Source: Streptomyces sp. AC555_RSS877 (lineage in GTDB: Bacteria > Actinomycetota > Actinomycetes > Streptomycetales > Streptomycetaceae). Taken from it: 64,000 bases of DNA. A model generated the notes under the pieces. It saw nothing but the letters and a program-made list of their open reading frames with translations, was not told the DNA's origin and ran no database searches. This document shows positions 43,750 to 52,110 of the stretch, piece after piece; position 1 is the first letter of the stretch; each line of letters begins with the position of its first letter. The DNA lies in the NCBI RefSeq assembly GCF_019049245.1, contig NZ_JAGMUK010000024.1:104243-168242 (forward strand), written 5' to 3'. The position numbers and the translations under genes were made by a program.

Positions 43750-43762
43750 GGTCCGACGGACC
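43750..43762. promoter_or_regulatory. palindrome upstream of the sugar import operon
   Basis: GGTCCG-A-CGGACC, perfect 6-base arms around one base, 38 bases before the GTG of the binding-protein gene. It is a candidate operator for the ROK regulator encoded in the same operon. No second copy was noticed in the window. Confidence 0.45.
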
Positions 43763-43938
43763 CAGGAGCGAAGCTATGAGCGATGCATTTCGGCCACATG
43801 CACGGAGCCGTCCCGAATAATTTCGGAACTTGTAGCGAATCCGGTCAGGGTGCCCGAGCCGCACGCACGGCCGGCGCGCGCCCCTCGATGTCGTGGAGGG
43901 CCGGCCGGCCGGTCCGCGTCCGCCTCGGCGATGTCGTC

Positions 43939-44352
43939 TCAAGGGGCGCTTGTGCGCGGGCCGTTGTACTGCTCGTCGGTGACCTTCTCCAGCCACTCCG
44001 TCTCCGGGCTGCCGTCGCCGCGGCCCTCCCAGAGGGCGAGGTGCTCCATGAAGGCGTCGGGGGCTGCGCCGTGCCAGTGCTCCTCGCCGGGCGGGGTGTG
44101 GACGGTGTCGTCCGGGCGGGCCTCGATGACCGTGCCGTCGCGGCCGCCGATCAGGGCGACGCCGGAGACGATGTGCAGAGTCTGGCCCAGGGCGTGGGAG
44201 TGCCGGTCGGTACGGGCGCAGGGTGCGAACCGTACGAGGTTGAGGCGGGCGCGGGACGGCTCCTGACCGGCGTACACGACGTCCCACCACACGTCGCCGG
44301 TGAACCAGTCGGCCGGGGCCTTGCTGGTGGGCTGCTTCTTGAGGATCTCCAT
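43939..44352 (-). CDS. cupin-domain protein
   Basis: A 137-residue single-domain cupin. The first motif is recognisable as the His-containing RTDRHSHALGQTLHIVSG near 47-64, and the second as DTVHTPPGEEHWHGAAP near 82-98. These supply the histidines of a metal site. Similar short cupins accompany aromatic catabolism genes, some with hydroxynitrile-lyase-like folds, but activity cannot be assigned. ATG 44352 follows AGGAGAAACC. It is divergent from vanA. Confidence 0.83.
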   Translation of the reverse strand: MEILKKQPTSKAPADWFTGDVWWDVVYAGQEPSRARLNLVRFAPCARTDRHSHALGQTLHIVSGVALIGGRDGTVIEARPDDTVHTPPGEEHWHGAAPDAFMEHLALWEGRGDGSPETEWLEKVTDEQYNGPRTSAP

Positions 44353-44474
44353 CGGTTTCTCCTGATTTCGTACGGTAATGGGCGGGATCTCTCCTACCCA
44401 CGCCGGGTGGGTTCCTCAAAGCCCGGCCCGTCACCCAGCCGATGCCGGGCTGCTGACCGGAGGCAGTACGCGCA

Positions 44475-44491
44475 CTTCCGCGAGACGGAAG
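44475..44491. promoter_or_regulatory. inverted repeat upstream of vanA
   Basis: CTTCCG-CGAGA-CGGAAG, perfect 6-base arms around 5 bases, 68-84 bases before the vanA start and between it and the divergent cupin gene. A candidate operator for the IclR regulator of this locus. Confidence 0.4.
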
Positions 44492-44558
44492 AGGCATTGC
44501 CGTGCCGTGACGCTCTTCCGGATGATGTCGCCATCACCAGAGAGACGGAGCCGCTTCC

Positions 44559-45626
44559 ATGCCTCACACCACCGCCTTCGCCAGGAACCAGTGGTACGTC
44601 GCCGCCTACAGCCACGAGGTAGGGCGCGAGGAGTTGCTCGGCCGGACGATTCTCGGTGAGCCGCTCGTCTTCTACCGCACCGAGGAGGAGGGGACGCCGG
44701 TCGCGCTGCACGACCGGTGTGTGCACCGCCGCTACCCGCTCTCCAAGAGCGGACTCGACGGCGACCGCATCGTCTGCGGCTACCACGGCTTCACGTACGA
44801 CAAGACGGGCGCCTGCGTGTACGTGCCGGGGCAGAAGCGCGTCCCGCGCACCGCCCGCGTCACCTCCTACCCGGTCGTCGAGCAGGACTCCCTGGTGTGG
44901 GTGTGGATCGGCGACCCGGCGCTCGCCGACCCGCAGGCCATCCCGCGGGCCCGCCACCTCGACTCCCCCGGCTGGGTGACCGTACGCGGCATGGAACCGA
45001 TCGACGCCGACTACGGCCTGCTGGTCGACAACCTCCTCGACCTGTCCCACGAGACGTATCTGCACGGCGGCTACATCGGCACCCCCGAGGTCGCCGAGAC
45101 GCCGATCACCACCGAGGTCGACGAGGGCGCCGGGATCGTACGGGTGAGCCGGCACATGGACGACGCGGAGTGCCCGCCGTTCTACGCCAAGTCCACCGGC
45201 ATCAAGGGCCGGATCACGCGCTGGCAGGACATCGAGTACCACGCGCCCTGTCTCTACCTGCTGCACAGCCGGATCGCGCCGGTCGGTGTGGTGCCCGAGG
45301 CGGACGGCAGCGACCCGAACGGCTTCCACACCGAGATCACGTACGCCATCACGCCGTCCGCCGACGGCAAGGTGTACGACTTCTGGATGGTCTCGCGCGA
45401 CTGGGCCACGCAGGACGACGAGGTCACGGAGTTCCTGCGGGGCAACAACCACACGGTCGTCATGCAGGACGTCGACGCGCTCAACCTCCTCCAGGAGACG
45501 CTCGGCAGCGAGCGCACCGGCTACCAGGAGCTGAGCATCAACATCGACACCGGCGGCCTCGCGGCCCGCCGTATCCTCGCCCGCCTGGTCGAGGAGGGCG
45601 CGAAGCCGATGGAGAAGGTCCAGTGA
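44559..45626 (+). CDS. vanA: vanillate O-demethylase, Rieske oxygenase subunit
   Basis: A 355-residue ring-hydroxylating oxygenase alpha subunit. The Rieske site is C-x-H (DRCVHRRY, near 50) and C-x-x-H (VCGYHGF, near 71). The mononuclear iron site is in NLLDLSHETYLHGG near 161-174, with a downstream carboxylate. Length and absence of a beta subunit fit VanA-type demethylases, which turn vanillate into protocatechuate and formaldehyde. ATG 44559 follows GAGACGGAG. It is coupled by GTGA overlap to a 61-residue gene and then to vanB. Protocatechuate would feed the pca enzymes at 21.7-25.6 kb. Confidence 0.9.
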   Translation: MPHTTAFARNQWYVAAYSHEVGREELLGRTILGEPLVFYRTEEEGTPVALHDRCVHRRYPLSKSGLDGDRIVCGYHGFTYDKTGACVYVPGQKRVPRTARVTSYPVVEQDSLVWVWIGDPALADPQAIPRARHLDSPGWVTVRGMEPIDADYGLLVDNLLDLSHETYLHGGYIGTPEVAETPITTEVDEGAGIVRVSRHMDDAECPPFYAKSTGIKGRITRWQDIEYHAPCLYLLHSRIAPVGVVPEADGSDPNGFHTEITYAITPSADGKVYDFWMVSRDWATQDDEVTEFLRGNNHTVVMQDVDALNLLQETLGSERTGYQELSINIDTGGLAARRILARLVEEGAKPMEKVQ

Positions 45627-45808
45627 CCAGCCCCACCGGCGAGGTCTACCGCATCGACTGGCTCCCCGGCACCGACATCCTGCACGGCACCTGTCACTGC
45701 GGCCGCGAGCACACCTCGCAGGACCCGATCGAGATGTGGGAGTGGATGCTCGCCCACCCACAAGGACACGAGCCGCGAGGACACGAGCCGCAAGGAACCA
45801 GCTCATGA
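45623..45808 (+). CDS. 61-residue Cys/His protein between vanA and vanB
   Basis: A 61-residue protein. Residues 21-31 (HGTCHCGREHT) hold a C-x-C...H cluster that could bind a metal. The middle (DPIEMWEWMLAHP) is helical, and the tail is a short repeat of GHEP. It overlaps vanA by GTGA at its start and vanB by ATGA at its end, so all three are translated together, which argues it is a real gene with a role in the demethylase. I do not recognise a family. It may help assemble or hold the Rieske system. Confidence 0.75.
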   Translation: MTSPTGEVYRIDWLPGTDILHGTCHCGREHTSQDPIEMWEWMLAHPQGHEPRGHEPQGTSS

Positions 45809-46740
45809 CCCTGTACGAAGCCGAACTCGTGGTCGCGCAGCGGGAGTTGGCGGCCGACGGAGTGCTCGCCCTGACCCTGCGTCACCCGCTGGGCGAACCG
45901 CTCCCGGTCTGGGAGCCCGGCGCCCACGTCGACGTCGTGCTCGGGCCGGACCTGGAGCGGCAGTACTCGCTGTGCGGCGACCCGGCCGACCGGGACGCCT
46001 GGCGGATCGCCGTCCTGCGCGAGCCGGACGGGCGCGGCGGATCCGCCCATGTGCACGGGCAGTTGGGGCAGGGAGACAAGGTGCGCGTGCGCGGTCCGCG
46101 CAACCACTTCGCCCTGCGGCCCGCGCCCCGCTACCGCTTCGTCGCGGGCGGCATCGGCATCACGCCGATCCTGCCGATGCTGGCCGCGGCGGAGGCGGCG
46201 GGCGCCGAGTGGACGCTGCTGTACGGCGGCCGGAGCCGTGCGTCCATGGCGTTCGCCGAGGAGTTGGCCCGCTACGGGGACCGCGTCACGATCGCCCCGC
46301 AGGACGAGACCGGCCTGCTGGACCTGGCCTCGGTGCTCGACGACGTCCCGGAGGGCACCCTCGTCTACTGCTGCGGTCCCGGGGCGCTCCTCGACGCGGT
46401 GGAGGCCCGGTGCCCGGCCGGGGTGCTCCATGTCGAGCGGTTCCAGCCCAAGGAGCAGGAGACCGGCGACAACACCGAGTTCGAGGTCGAGCTGGCGCAG
46501 AGCGGCCGTAGGCTCACCGTCCTGAAGGACGTCTCGGTGCTCGACACCGTGCGCGCCGCCGGCGTCGAGGTGCTGTTCTCCTGCACCGAGGGCACCTGCG
46601 GCACCTGCGAGACCGACGTCCTGGACGGCACCCCGGACCACCGGGACTCGGTGCTCACCGACGAGGAGCGGGAGTCCGGGGAGACCATGCTCATCTGTGT
46701 GTCCCGGTGCCGGGGGAAGCGGCTCGTCCTCGACCTGTAG
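45805..46740 (+). CDS. vanB: vanillate O-demethylase reductase (PDR/VanB family)
   Basis: A 311-residue reductase of the phthalate dioxygenase reductase type. An FMN-binding barrel (ERQYSLCGDP near 52, GGSAHVH) is followed by an NADH domain (VAGGIGITPILPML near 113-126, YCCGPGALLDAVE) and a C-terminal plant-type [2Fe-2S] domain (SCTEGTCGTCETDV near 263-276, then a fourth Cys in MLICVSRC). It passes electrons from NADH to VanA. ATG 45805 overlaps the 61-residue gene. The last 50 bases overlap the convergent IclR gene. Confidence 0.92.
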   Translation: MTLYEAELVVAQRELAADGVLALTLRHPLGEPLPVWEPGAHVDVVLGPDLERQYSLCGDPADRDAWRIAVLREPDGRGGSAHVHGQLGQGDKVRVRGPRNHFALRPAPRYRFVAGGIGITPILPMLAAAEAAGAEWTLLYGGRSRASMAFAEELARYGDRVTIAPQDETGLLDLASVLDDVPEGTLVYCCGPGALLDAVEARCPAGVLHVERFQPKEQETGDNTEFEVELAQSGRRLTVLKDVSVLDTVRAAGVEVLFSCTEGTCGTCETDVLDGTPDHRDSVLTDEERESGETMLICVSRCRGKRLVLDL

Positions 46741-47509
46741 ACAGCCCGAGGTCGGTCTCGATCCCGGCGACCGCCGCCAGCAGGGGCGGCAGCAGGTCCC
46801 GGCGCACCGACGCCAGGGAGTTGCGGCTCACGTGCACGGGGATGTTCACCGCCGCCACCACCTCGCCGCCCCGGTCCCGCACCGGGGCGGCGATCGAGCG
46901 CAGCCCCTCCTCCAGCTCCTGGTCGACGAGGGCGTATCCCTGCCGGCGTACCCGGTCGAGCTCGGCCCGCAGCGCTCGCGCCGACACGATGGTGCGGGCG
47001 GTCAGCGGACGCAGGTCGGCGCGGGCGAGCCGCGCCTGAAGCTCCTCGTCCGGCAGATGGGCGAGGATCACCCGGCCCACGGAGGTGGCGTGGGCCGGGA
47101 AGCGGGTGCCGACGGTGATGGCCGCGGTCATGATGCGGCGGGCCGGCACCCGGGCCACGTACACGACGTCGTCGCCGTCGAGCACGCACAGGGACGACGA
47201 CTCCCTGGTGCGTTCGACCAGTCGCTCCAGATGCGGTTCGGCGATCTGGGGCAGTGAGAAGCTCGACAGGTAGGAGTAGCCGAGCTCCAGCACGCGCGCG
47301 GTGAGCCGGAACGTACGGCCGTCCTGGCGGACGTAGCCGAGGTCGACGAGGGTCAGCAGCAGCCGACGGGCGGCCGCGCGCGTCAGGTCGCAGGTGCGGG
47401 CGACCTCGCTGAGCGTGCGCTCCGGATGCTCGGCGTCGAAGGCGCGGATGACGGCGAGCCCGTGCTCGAAGGACCTGACGAAGTGCGCTGCGCGAACCGG
47501 CTCGGACAT
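46691..47509 (-). CDS. IclR-family regulator (PcaR/PobR-like)
   Basis: A 272-residue regulator. The winged helix is TLSEVARTCDLTRAAARRLLLT near 32-53. The IclR effector domain follows, with DDVVYVARVPARR near 110, GTRFPAHATSVGRVILAH near 130-147 and SIAAPVRDRGGEVVAAVNI near 210. This resembles regulators of protocatechuate or hydroxybenzoate genes. ATG 47509 is the natural start. Its 3' end overlaps vanB by 50 bases tail to tail. It is divergent from a NitT/TauT-type importer; an inverted repeat lies between. It probably controls both the import genes and van. Confidence 0.88.
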   Translation of the reverse strand: MSEPVRAAHFVRSFEHGLAVIRAFDAEHPERTLSEVARTCDLTRAAARRLLLTLVDLGYVRQDGRTFRLTARVLELGYSYLSSFSLPQIAEPHLERLVERTRESSSLCVLDGDDVVYVARVPARRIMTAAITVGTRFPAHATSVGRVILAHLPDEELQARLARADLRPLTARTIVSARALRAELDRVRRQGYALVDQELEEGLRSIAAPVRDRGGEVVAAVNIPVHVSRNSLASVRRDLLPPLLAAVAGIETDLGLSTGRGRAASPGTGTHR

Positions 47510-47598
47510 CGTGAGGCCTCCAGCACTGTCGACAATGTGATCAGCCGGCCCAATTGACCCTGAACCGTTGCGAGTTCCACCTTCCCGCTGGGCAGGCC

Positions 47599-47625
47599 TG
47601 CGCACTACTGTGCGGTCTGCGCACA
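47599..47625. promoter_or_regulatory. candidate IclR operator
   Basis: TGTGCG (47609-47614) and CGCACA (47620-47625) flank 5 bases, and a further TGCGCAC half-site lies at 47599-47605. The cluster sits in the 160-base space between the divergent IclR gene and the importer. Confidence 0.5.
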
Positions 47626-47669
47626 ACCTGTCGGAACACCGCTGCACCGCTGTCTGCACAGGAGGAGCC

Positions 47670-48638
47670 ATGCGTCGCCTGTTCGCCGGTCTCACCGCCG
47701 GCACCTTCCTGCTCGCCGGGACGGCCTGCGGCTCGTCCGACGGTGGTTCGTCGGACGCGAGCGCGTCGCCCGGCGGCACCACCACGGTCAAGGTCGGGCT
47801 CATCCCGATCGTCGATGTCGCGCCCCTCTACCTCGGCCAGAAGAAGGGCTTCTACGAAAAGCGCGGCCTGAAACTGGAGTTGACGGCCGCTCAGGGCGGT
47901 GCGGCGATCGTGCCGGCCGTGGCGTCGGGTCAGTACCAGTTCGGGTTCTCCAACGTCACCTCGCTGATGATCGCCCAGTCCAACGGCGTCCCCGTCAAGG
48001 CCGTCGTCAACGGCATCGCCTCGACGGGCGTGCAGGGCAAGGACTTCAACGGCCTCGTGGTGAAGAAGGGCAGCGCCATCAAGTCGCCCAAGGAGCTGGA
48101 GGGCAAGAAGGTCGCCATCAACACCCTCAAGAACATCAACGAGTCCGCGGTGCGCGAGTCGGTGCGCAAGGCGGGCGGCGACCCCGACAAGGTGAACTTC
48201 GTCGAGCTGGCCTTCGACCAGATGCCCGCGGCCCTCGACAAGGGGCAGATCGACGCCGCGAGCGTGGTCGAGCCGGCGCTCGCCACCGTCAAGAGCCAGG
48301 GCGGGGTGGAGATCGACTCGCCGCTGATCGACGTGGCGCCGGACCTGACCGTCGCCATGTACTTCACGTCGGCGCAGTACCTCCAGAAGAACCCGGACGT
48401 GGTGAAGAAGTTCAAGGAGGCCACCGCCGAGTCCCTCGCGTACGCCGACACCCACCCGGACGAGGTCCGCGAGGTCGTCACGACGTACACGAAGATTCCG
48501 GCGCCGGTGCTGGCGCAGGTCACCCTGCCGAAGTGGCCGGCCGAGGCGAACCGCGCCTCCATCGAGGCCCTGGCAAAGCTCGGTGAGCAGGACGGACTCT
48601 TCAAGAAGACACCCGACCTGGACGCGCTGCTGCCGTGA
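47670..48638 (+). CDS. NitT/TauT-type ABC substrate-binding lipoprotein
   Basis: A 322-residue SsuA/NMT1-like binding protein. The signal ends with lipobox LAGTAC near 16-21. The body shows KVGLIPIVDVAPLYLGQKKGFYEKRGL near 41-67 and GGAAIVPAVASGQYQFGFSN, typical of the family that binds sulfonates, pyrimidine precursors or aromatic acids. ATG 47670 follows GGAGGAG. The stop overlaps the permease start. Next to the van genes and an IclR regulator, the ligand may be vanillate or a related aromatic acid; this is inference. Confidence 0.87.
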   Translation: MRRLFAGLTAGTFLLAGTACGSSDGGSSDASASPGGTTTVKVGLIPIVDVAPLYLGQKKGFYEKRGLKLELTAAQGGAAIVPAVASGQYQFGFSNVTSLMIAQSNGVPVKAVVNGIASTGVQGKDFNGLVVKKGSAIKSPKELEGKKVAINTLKNINESAVRESVRKAGGDPDKVNFVELAFDQMPAALDKGQIDAASVVEPALATVKSQGGVEIDSPLIDVAPDLTVAMYFTSAQYLQKNPDVVKKFKEATAESLAYADTHPDEVREVVTTYTKIPAPVLAQVTLPKWPAEANRASIEALAKLGEQDGLFKKTPDLDALLP

Positions 48639-49408
48639 AAGGTGAGAACGCGGTCCTCGGCGCCGCCGGGCTCGCGGCCTTCCTCGCCCTCGGCGAGGCG
48701 GTGCCGCGGCTCGGCCTCGTCAAGGAGGCCTACTTCCCGCCGACGAGCCGCATCGCCGGCGCCTTCGCGGACGAACTCGCCGACAGCGCCTTCTGGTCGG
48801 CGCTCGGCGACACCCTCACCGGCTGGGCGCTGGGCCTCGCGATCGCGGCCTGCGCGGGAATCGTCGTCGGTGTGGTGATCTCCGTGGTCCCGTACCTGCG
48901 CGAGGCGACCGCCTCGACGATCGAGTTCCTGCGCCCGATCCCCTCGGTCGCGCTGATCCCCCTGGCGGTGCTGCTGTACGGCACCGAACTGCGCTCGGTG
49001 CTCCTGCTCGTCGTGTACGCCTCCTTCTGGCAGATCCTCATCCAGACCCTCTACGGCGTCCAGGACGTCGACCCGGTCGCCGAGGAGACGGCACGGTCGT
49101 ACGGTCTCGGCACCTGGGCGCGGATCCGGCACGTGCTGTGGCCGACCGCGCTGCCGTACGTGATGACCGGGCTCCGGCTGGCGGCGGCCGTCGCCCTGAT
49201 CCTCACCATCACCGCCGAACTCGTCATCGGGGCACCGGGGCTGGGCGCGCGGATCGCGGTCGCGCAGACCTCGCAGGCGGTGCCGGAGATGTACGCGCTG
49301 ATCGTGGTCACCGGTCTGCTGGGGCTGTTCATCAACGTGGGCGCCCGGACGGTCGAGCGACGGGCCCTGGCCTGGCACCAGTCCGTGCGCGGGGAGGTGG
49401 CGGTGTGA
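48635..49408 (+). CDS. ABC transporter permease (SsuC/TauC type), first
   Basis: A 257-residue permease with about six transmembrane helices. The EAA loop is VAEETARSYGLGTWARIRHVLWPTALPYV near 149-177. The GTG at 48635 overlaps the upstream stop and its stop overlaps the next permease start. Most importers of this family have one permease gene; here two different ones are adjacent. Confidence 0.87.
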   Translation: MKGENAVLGAAGLAAFLALGEAVPRLGLVKEAYFPPTSRIAGAFADELADSAFWSALGDTLTGWALGLAIAACAGIVVGVVISVVPYLREATASTIEFLRPIPSVALIPLAVLLYGTELRSVLLLVVYASFWQILIQTLYGVQDVDPVAEETARSYGLGTWARIRHVLWPTALPYVMTGLRLAAAVALILTITAELVIGAPGLGARIAVAQTSQAVPEMYALIVVTGLLGLFINVGARTVERRALAWHQSVRGEVAV

Positions 49409-50184
49409 GGAGCGTCCTGCTGCGGCTGTTCTTCGTGCTCGCCCTGCCCGCGCTGCTCGTCGCCCTCTGGTGGCTCGCGTCCGACAACAGCACGGACGTG
49501 TTCTGGCCGCCCCTGCGCACGATCATGCAGACCTTCCCGGAGGTGTGGACCGGCGATCGTTTCCGGGACGACGTCCTGCCCAGCGTGCTGCGGCTGACGG
49601 GCGGCTACGCGCTCGCGGCCGTCGTGGGGGTCGCGCTCGGCACGGTCATCGGCTCCTACCGGCGCGTCCGCGCGGTGTGCGAACCGGTCCTGGAGTTCCT
49701 GCGGGCGGTACCGCCGCCGGTCCTCGTGCCGGTCATCATGCTGTTCGCGGGCATCGACGACACGATGAAGGTCACAGTGATCGCCAGCGGCTGCGTGTGG
49801 CCGATCCTCCTCAACACCGTCGAGGGCGTCCGCGCGGTCGACCCGGTGATGGCCGAGACGGCACGCTCGTACGGCATCAAGGGGCCCTCGCGCCTGACGA
49901 ACCTGGTGCTGCGCTCGGCCAGCCCGCAGATCTTCGCCGGTCTGCGCCAGGCGCTGTCCATCGGCATCATCCTGATGGTCATCAGCGAGATGTTCGCTGC
50001 CAGCAACGGCCTCGGATTCACCGTCGTCCAGTTCCAGCGCAGCTTCGCGATCCCCGGCATGTGGACCGGGATCCTCGTCCTCGGCCTGCTCGGCTTCCTG
50101 CTCTCCGTCGTCTTCCAGCTGGTTGAGCGGCGGGTCCTGGCCTGGTATCACGGCCTGCGCGTCTCGGCCCGGCGGTCCTCATGA
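49405..50184 (+). CDS. ABC transporter permease (SsuC/TauC type), second
   Basis: A 259-residue permease with about six transmembrane helices and EAA loop MAETARSYGIKGPSRLTNLVLRSASPQIF near 149-177. The GTG start at 49405 overlaps the previous gene, and the stop overlaps the ATPase start (ATGA). It shares its architecture but not close identity with the first permease, so the channel is probably a heterodimer. Confidence 0.87.
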   Translation: MRSVLLRLFFVLALPALLVALWWLASDNSTDVFWPPLRTIMQTFPEVWTGDRFRDDVLPSVLRLTGGYALAAVVGVALGTVIGSYRRVRAVCEPVLEFLRAVPPPVLVPVIMLFAGIDDTMKVTVIASGCVWPILLNTVEGVRAVDPVMAETARSYGIKGPSRLTNLVLRSASPQIFAGLRQALSIGIILMVISEMFAASNGLGFTVVQFQRSFAIPGMWTGILVLGLLGFLLSVVFQLVERRVLAWYHGLRVSARRSS

Positions 50185-51017
50185 GCCTCGTGAAAGGGCG
50201 GTCCATGCACTCGCTTCTCGCCGTATCCGGCCTGCAGAAGGTCTACGAGGGGTCCGGCCGCCGTGTGGAGGCGGTGCGCGACCTCACCTTCACCGTCGAG
50301 GCCGGCGAGCTCGTCTGTCTCGTCGGACCGTCGGGCTGCGGCAAGACGACGCTGCTGAAGTGCATGGGCGGACTGCTGACGCCGACGAGCGGTGAAGTCC
50401 TCCTGGAGGGACGGAAGGTGAACGGCCCGCCGCCCGGGATGGCGCTCGTCTTCCAGGAGTACGGACGCAGCCTGTTCCCGTGGATGCGAGTGGCCCAGAA
50501 CGTCGAACTTCCCTTGAAGCAGAAGGACTTGAGCAAGGCGAGGCGCCGGGAGCTGGTCGCGGACGCGCTGGAGTCGGTCGGGCTCGCGGACACCGCCGAC
50601 GCCTACCCCTGGCAGCTGTCCGGCGGCATGCAGCAGCGGGTCGCGATCGCCCGCGCCCTGGCGTACGAACCCCGGGTCCTGCTGATGGACGAGCCGTTCG
50701 CGGCGGTCGACGCGCAGACCCGCGCCGACCTGGAGGACCTTGTCCGGGGACTGTGGCGGCAGCGCGGCATCACGATCCTGTTCGTCACCCACGACATCGA
50801 CGAGGCCGTCTACCTGGGCCAGCGGGTGGTCGTCCTGTCCGCCTCCCCCACCGTGGTGCAGGAGCAGCTGAAGGTCGACCTGCCGGACGAGCGGGACCAG
50901 TTGCACACCCGGGTCGCCCCGCGCTTCGCCGAGTTGCGGACCCATGTGTACGAGCAGATCCAGGCGGCGAAGCGCGGCGCGGCTGCCGCCAAGGCGGACA
51001 CGCCGCCCCCTCACTGA
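50181..51017 (+). CDS. ABC transporter ATPase (SsuB/TauB type)
   Basis: A 278-residue ATPase. Walker A GPSGCGKTT is near 49-57, Q-loop FQEYGRSLFPW near 91, signature LSGGMQQRVAIARAL near 145-159, Walker B VLLMDEPFAAVDAQT near 167-181, and switch VTHDIDEAVYLG. It completes a four-gene importer in overlapping order. ATG 50181 overlaps the permease; an internal ATG 12 bases before HSLLAV is an alternative. Confidence 0.93.
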   Translation: MSLVKGRSMHSLLAVSGLQKVYEGSGRRVEAVRDLTFTVEAGELVCLVGPSGCGKTTLLKCMGGLLTPTSGEVLLEGRKVNGPPPGMALVFQEYGRSLFPWMRVAQNVELPLKQKDLSKARRRELVADALESVGLADTADAYPWQLSGGMQQRVAIARALAYEPRVLLMDEPFAAVDAQTRADLEDLVRGLWRQRGITILFVTHDIDEAVYLGQRVVVLSASPTVVQEQLKVDLPDERDQLHTRVAPRFAELRTHVYEQIQAAKRGAAAAKADTPPPH

Positions 51018-51068
51018 ACTGGCTGTGAGGGGGCGAGGGCCCGGTCCTCGTATTCTCCGCGCGTCTCC

Positions 51069-51764
51069 TCAGCCGCGGGCCGCCCACAGGTTGCGGACAT
51101 GGCCGAGATGACGGGCCATGACTTCGCGCACCGCGTCCTCGTCACGCGCCAGCAGGGCGTCGAGGAGTTCGAGGTGCTCCTCGGCCGAGCCCAGCAGGCG
51201 GCCCTTCTTCAGCAGCGCGGTGAGGCCGTACAGGCGCGAGCGCTTGCGCAGGTCGCCGACCACCTCGACGAGGTGCGCGTTGCCCGCGAGAGCGAGCAGC
51301 CCGAGGTGGAAACGCGTGTCGGCTTCGACGTAGGCGATCAGGTCACCGGCCACGGCGGCCTGGACGATCTCCCGGGCGGCCGGGCGCAGCGCCTCCAGCA
51401 GGACGGGGTCGGCGGTGCGGGCCAGCTCCACCACGGTGGGGATCTCGATGAGCGCGCGGATGTGGGTGTACTCGTCGAGCTGTTTCTCGGAGACGGCCGT
51501 GACCCGGAAGCCCTTGTTGGGGACGGTGTCGACGAGGCCCTCCTTGGCCAGGTCCAGCATCGCCTCGCGCACCGGCGTCGCGGAGACGCCGAAGCGGGCG
51601 GCGAGCGTGGGCGCCGAGTACACGTCGCCCGGGCGCAGCTCACCGGCGATCAGCGCGGCCCGCAGGGCGTCCGCGACCCGCTCGCGGTAGCTGCTCTTCT
51701 TGCCGCCCAGCACCGGCAGGGCGGGAGCGGCGGACGGGGCGCTGGTGCGCTGGGCGGCGGCCAA
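51069..51764 (-). CDS. GntR-family regulator, FadR-like (FCD domain)
   Basis: A 231-residue regulator. The GntR winged helix is visible (VADALRAALIAGELRPGDVYSAPTLAARFGVSATPVREAML, about 27-67), followed by an all-helical FCD domain with candidate metal-binding Asp/His residues (ADTRFHLGLLALAGN near 147-161). The start at ATG 51764 fits. It is next to the 4-hydroxyproline catabolic genes, from which it is separated by a MITE-like element. Regulators of this type commonly control such clusters, so that role is likely. Confidence 0.87.
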   Translation of the reverse strand: MAAAQRTSAPSAAPALPVLGGKKSSYRERVADALRAALIAGELRPGDVYSAPTLAARFGVSATPVREAMLDLAKEGLVDTVPNKGFRVTAVSEKQLDEYTHIRALIEIPTVVELARTADPVLLEALRPAAREIVQAAVAGDLIAYVEADTRFHLGLLALAGNAHLVEVVGDLRKRSRLYGLTALLKKGRLLGSAEEHLELLDALLARDEDAVREVMARHLGHVRNLWAARG

Positions 51765-51862
51765 GGGAGGTCTCCTAGCTGTGCAATGTCACGCGACACC
51801 GGTCATTGTCCTCGACGTCCGGACTTCCAGATCTCCAGCTCTCCAGATCCTCAAGACGTCTA

Positions 51863-52083
51863 GGGCCTGTCCGGCGGATCAGGTCGCAGGAAATGCGCGG
51901 CGCCTCGTCGACGCAGGTGAGCGGGGCCTGGTGCGTCGAGCTGCAAGGAGGAGGAGGGCGTCGACGCGATGGGGGTCCCCCCGCTCGAGCGAAGTCGAGA
52001 GTGGGGGAGTCGGCAACCGACGACAACGCCGCAGATCGATGCACCAGGCCCCGCGTCTGCGGCATGATCCGCCGGACAGCCCC
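51863..52083 (-). mobile_element. MITE-like non-coding element, copy 2
   Basis: A 221-bp inverted copy of the element at 7531-7751. Terminal repeats are GGGCCTGTCCGGCGGATCA at 51863-51881 and its complement with one change at 52065-52083. The left border has CTAG (51860-51863) but the right border reads TCACC, so the target duplication is not kept. It fills most of the 346-base space between the GntR gene and the epimerase gene. Short open frames in it are not genes. Confidence 0.85.
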
Positions 52084-52110
52084 TCACCAAGATCTTCATG
52101 AGCCTTCTAG

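Noticed and set aside
42410..44497. Upstream extension of the sugar-binding protein frame into the cupin gene
   Set aside because: The lipoprotein signal starts at GTG 43711; the extension overlaps the cupin gene, which has good cupin motifs.
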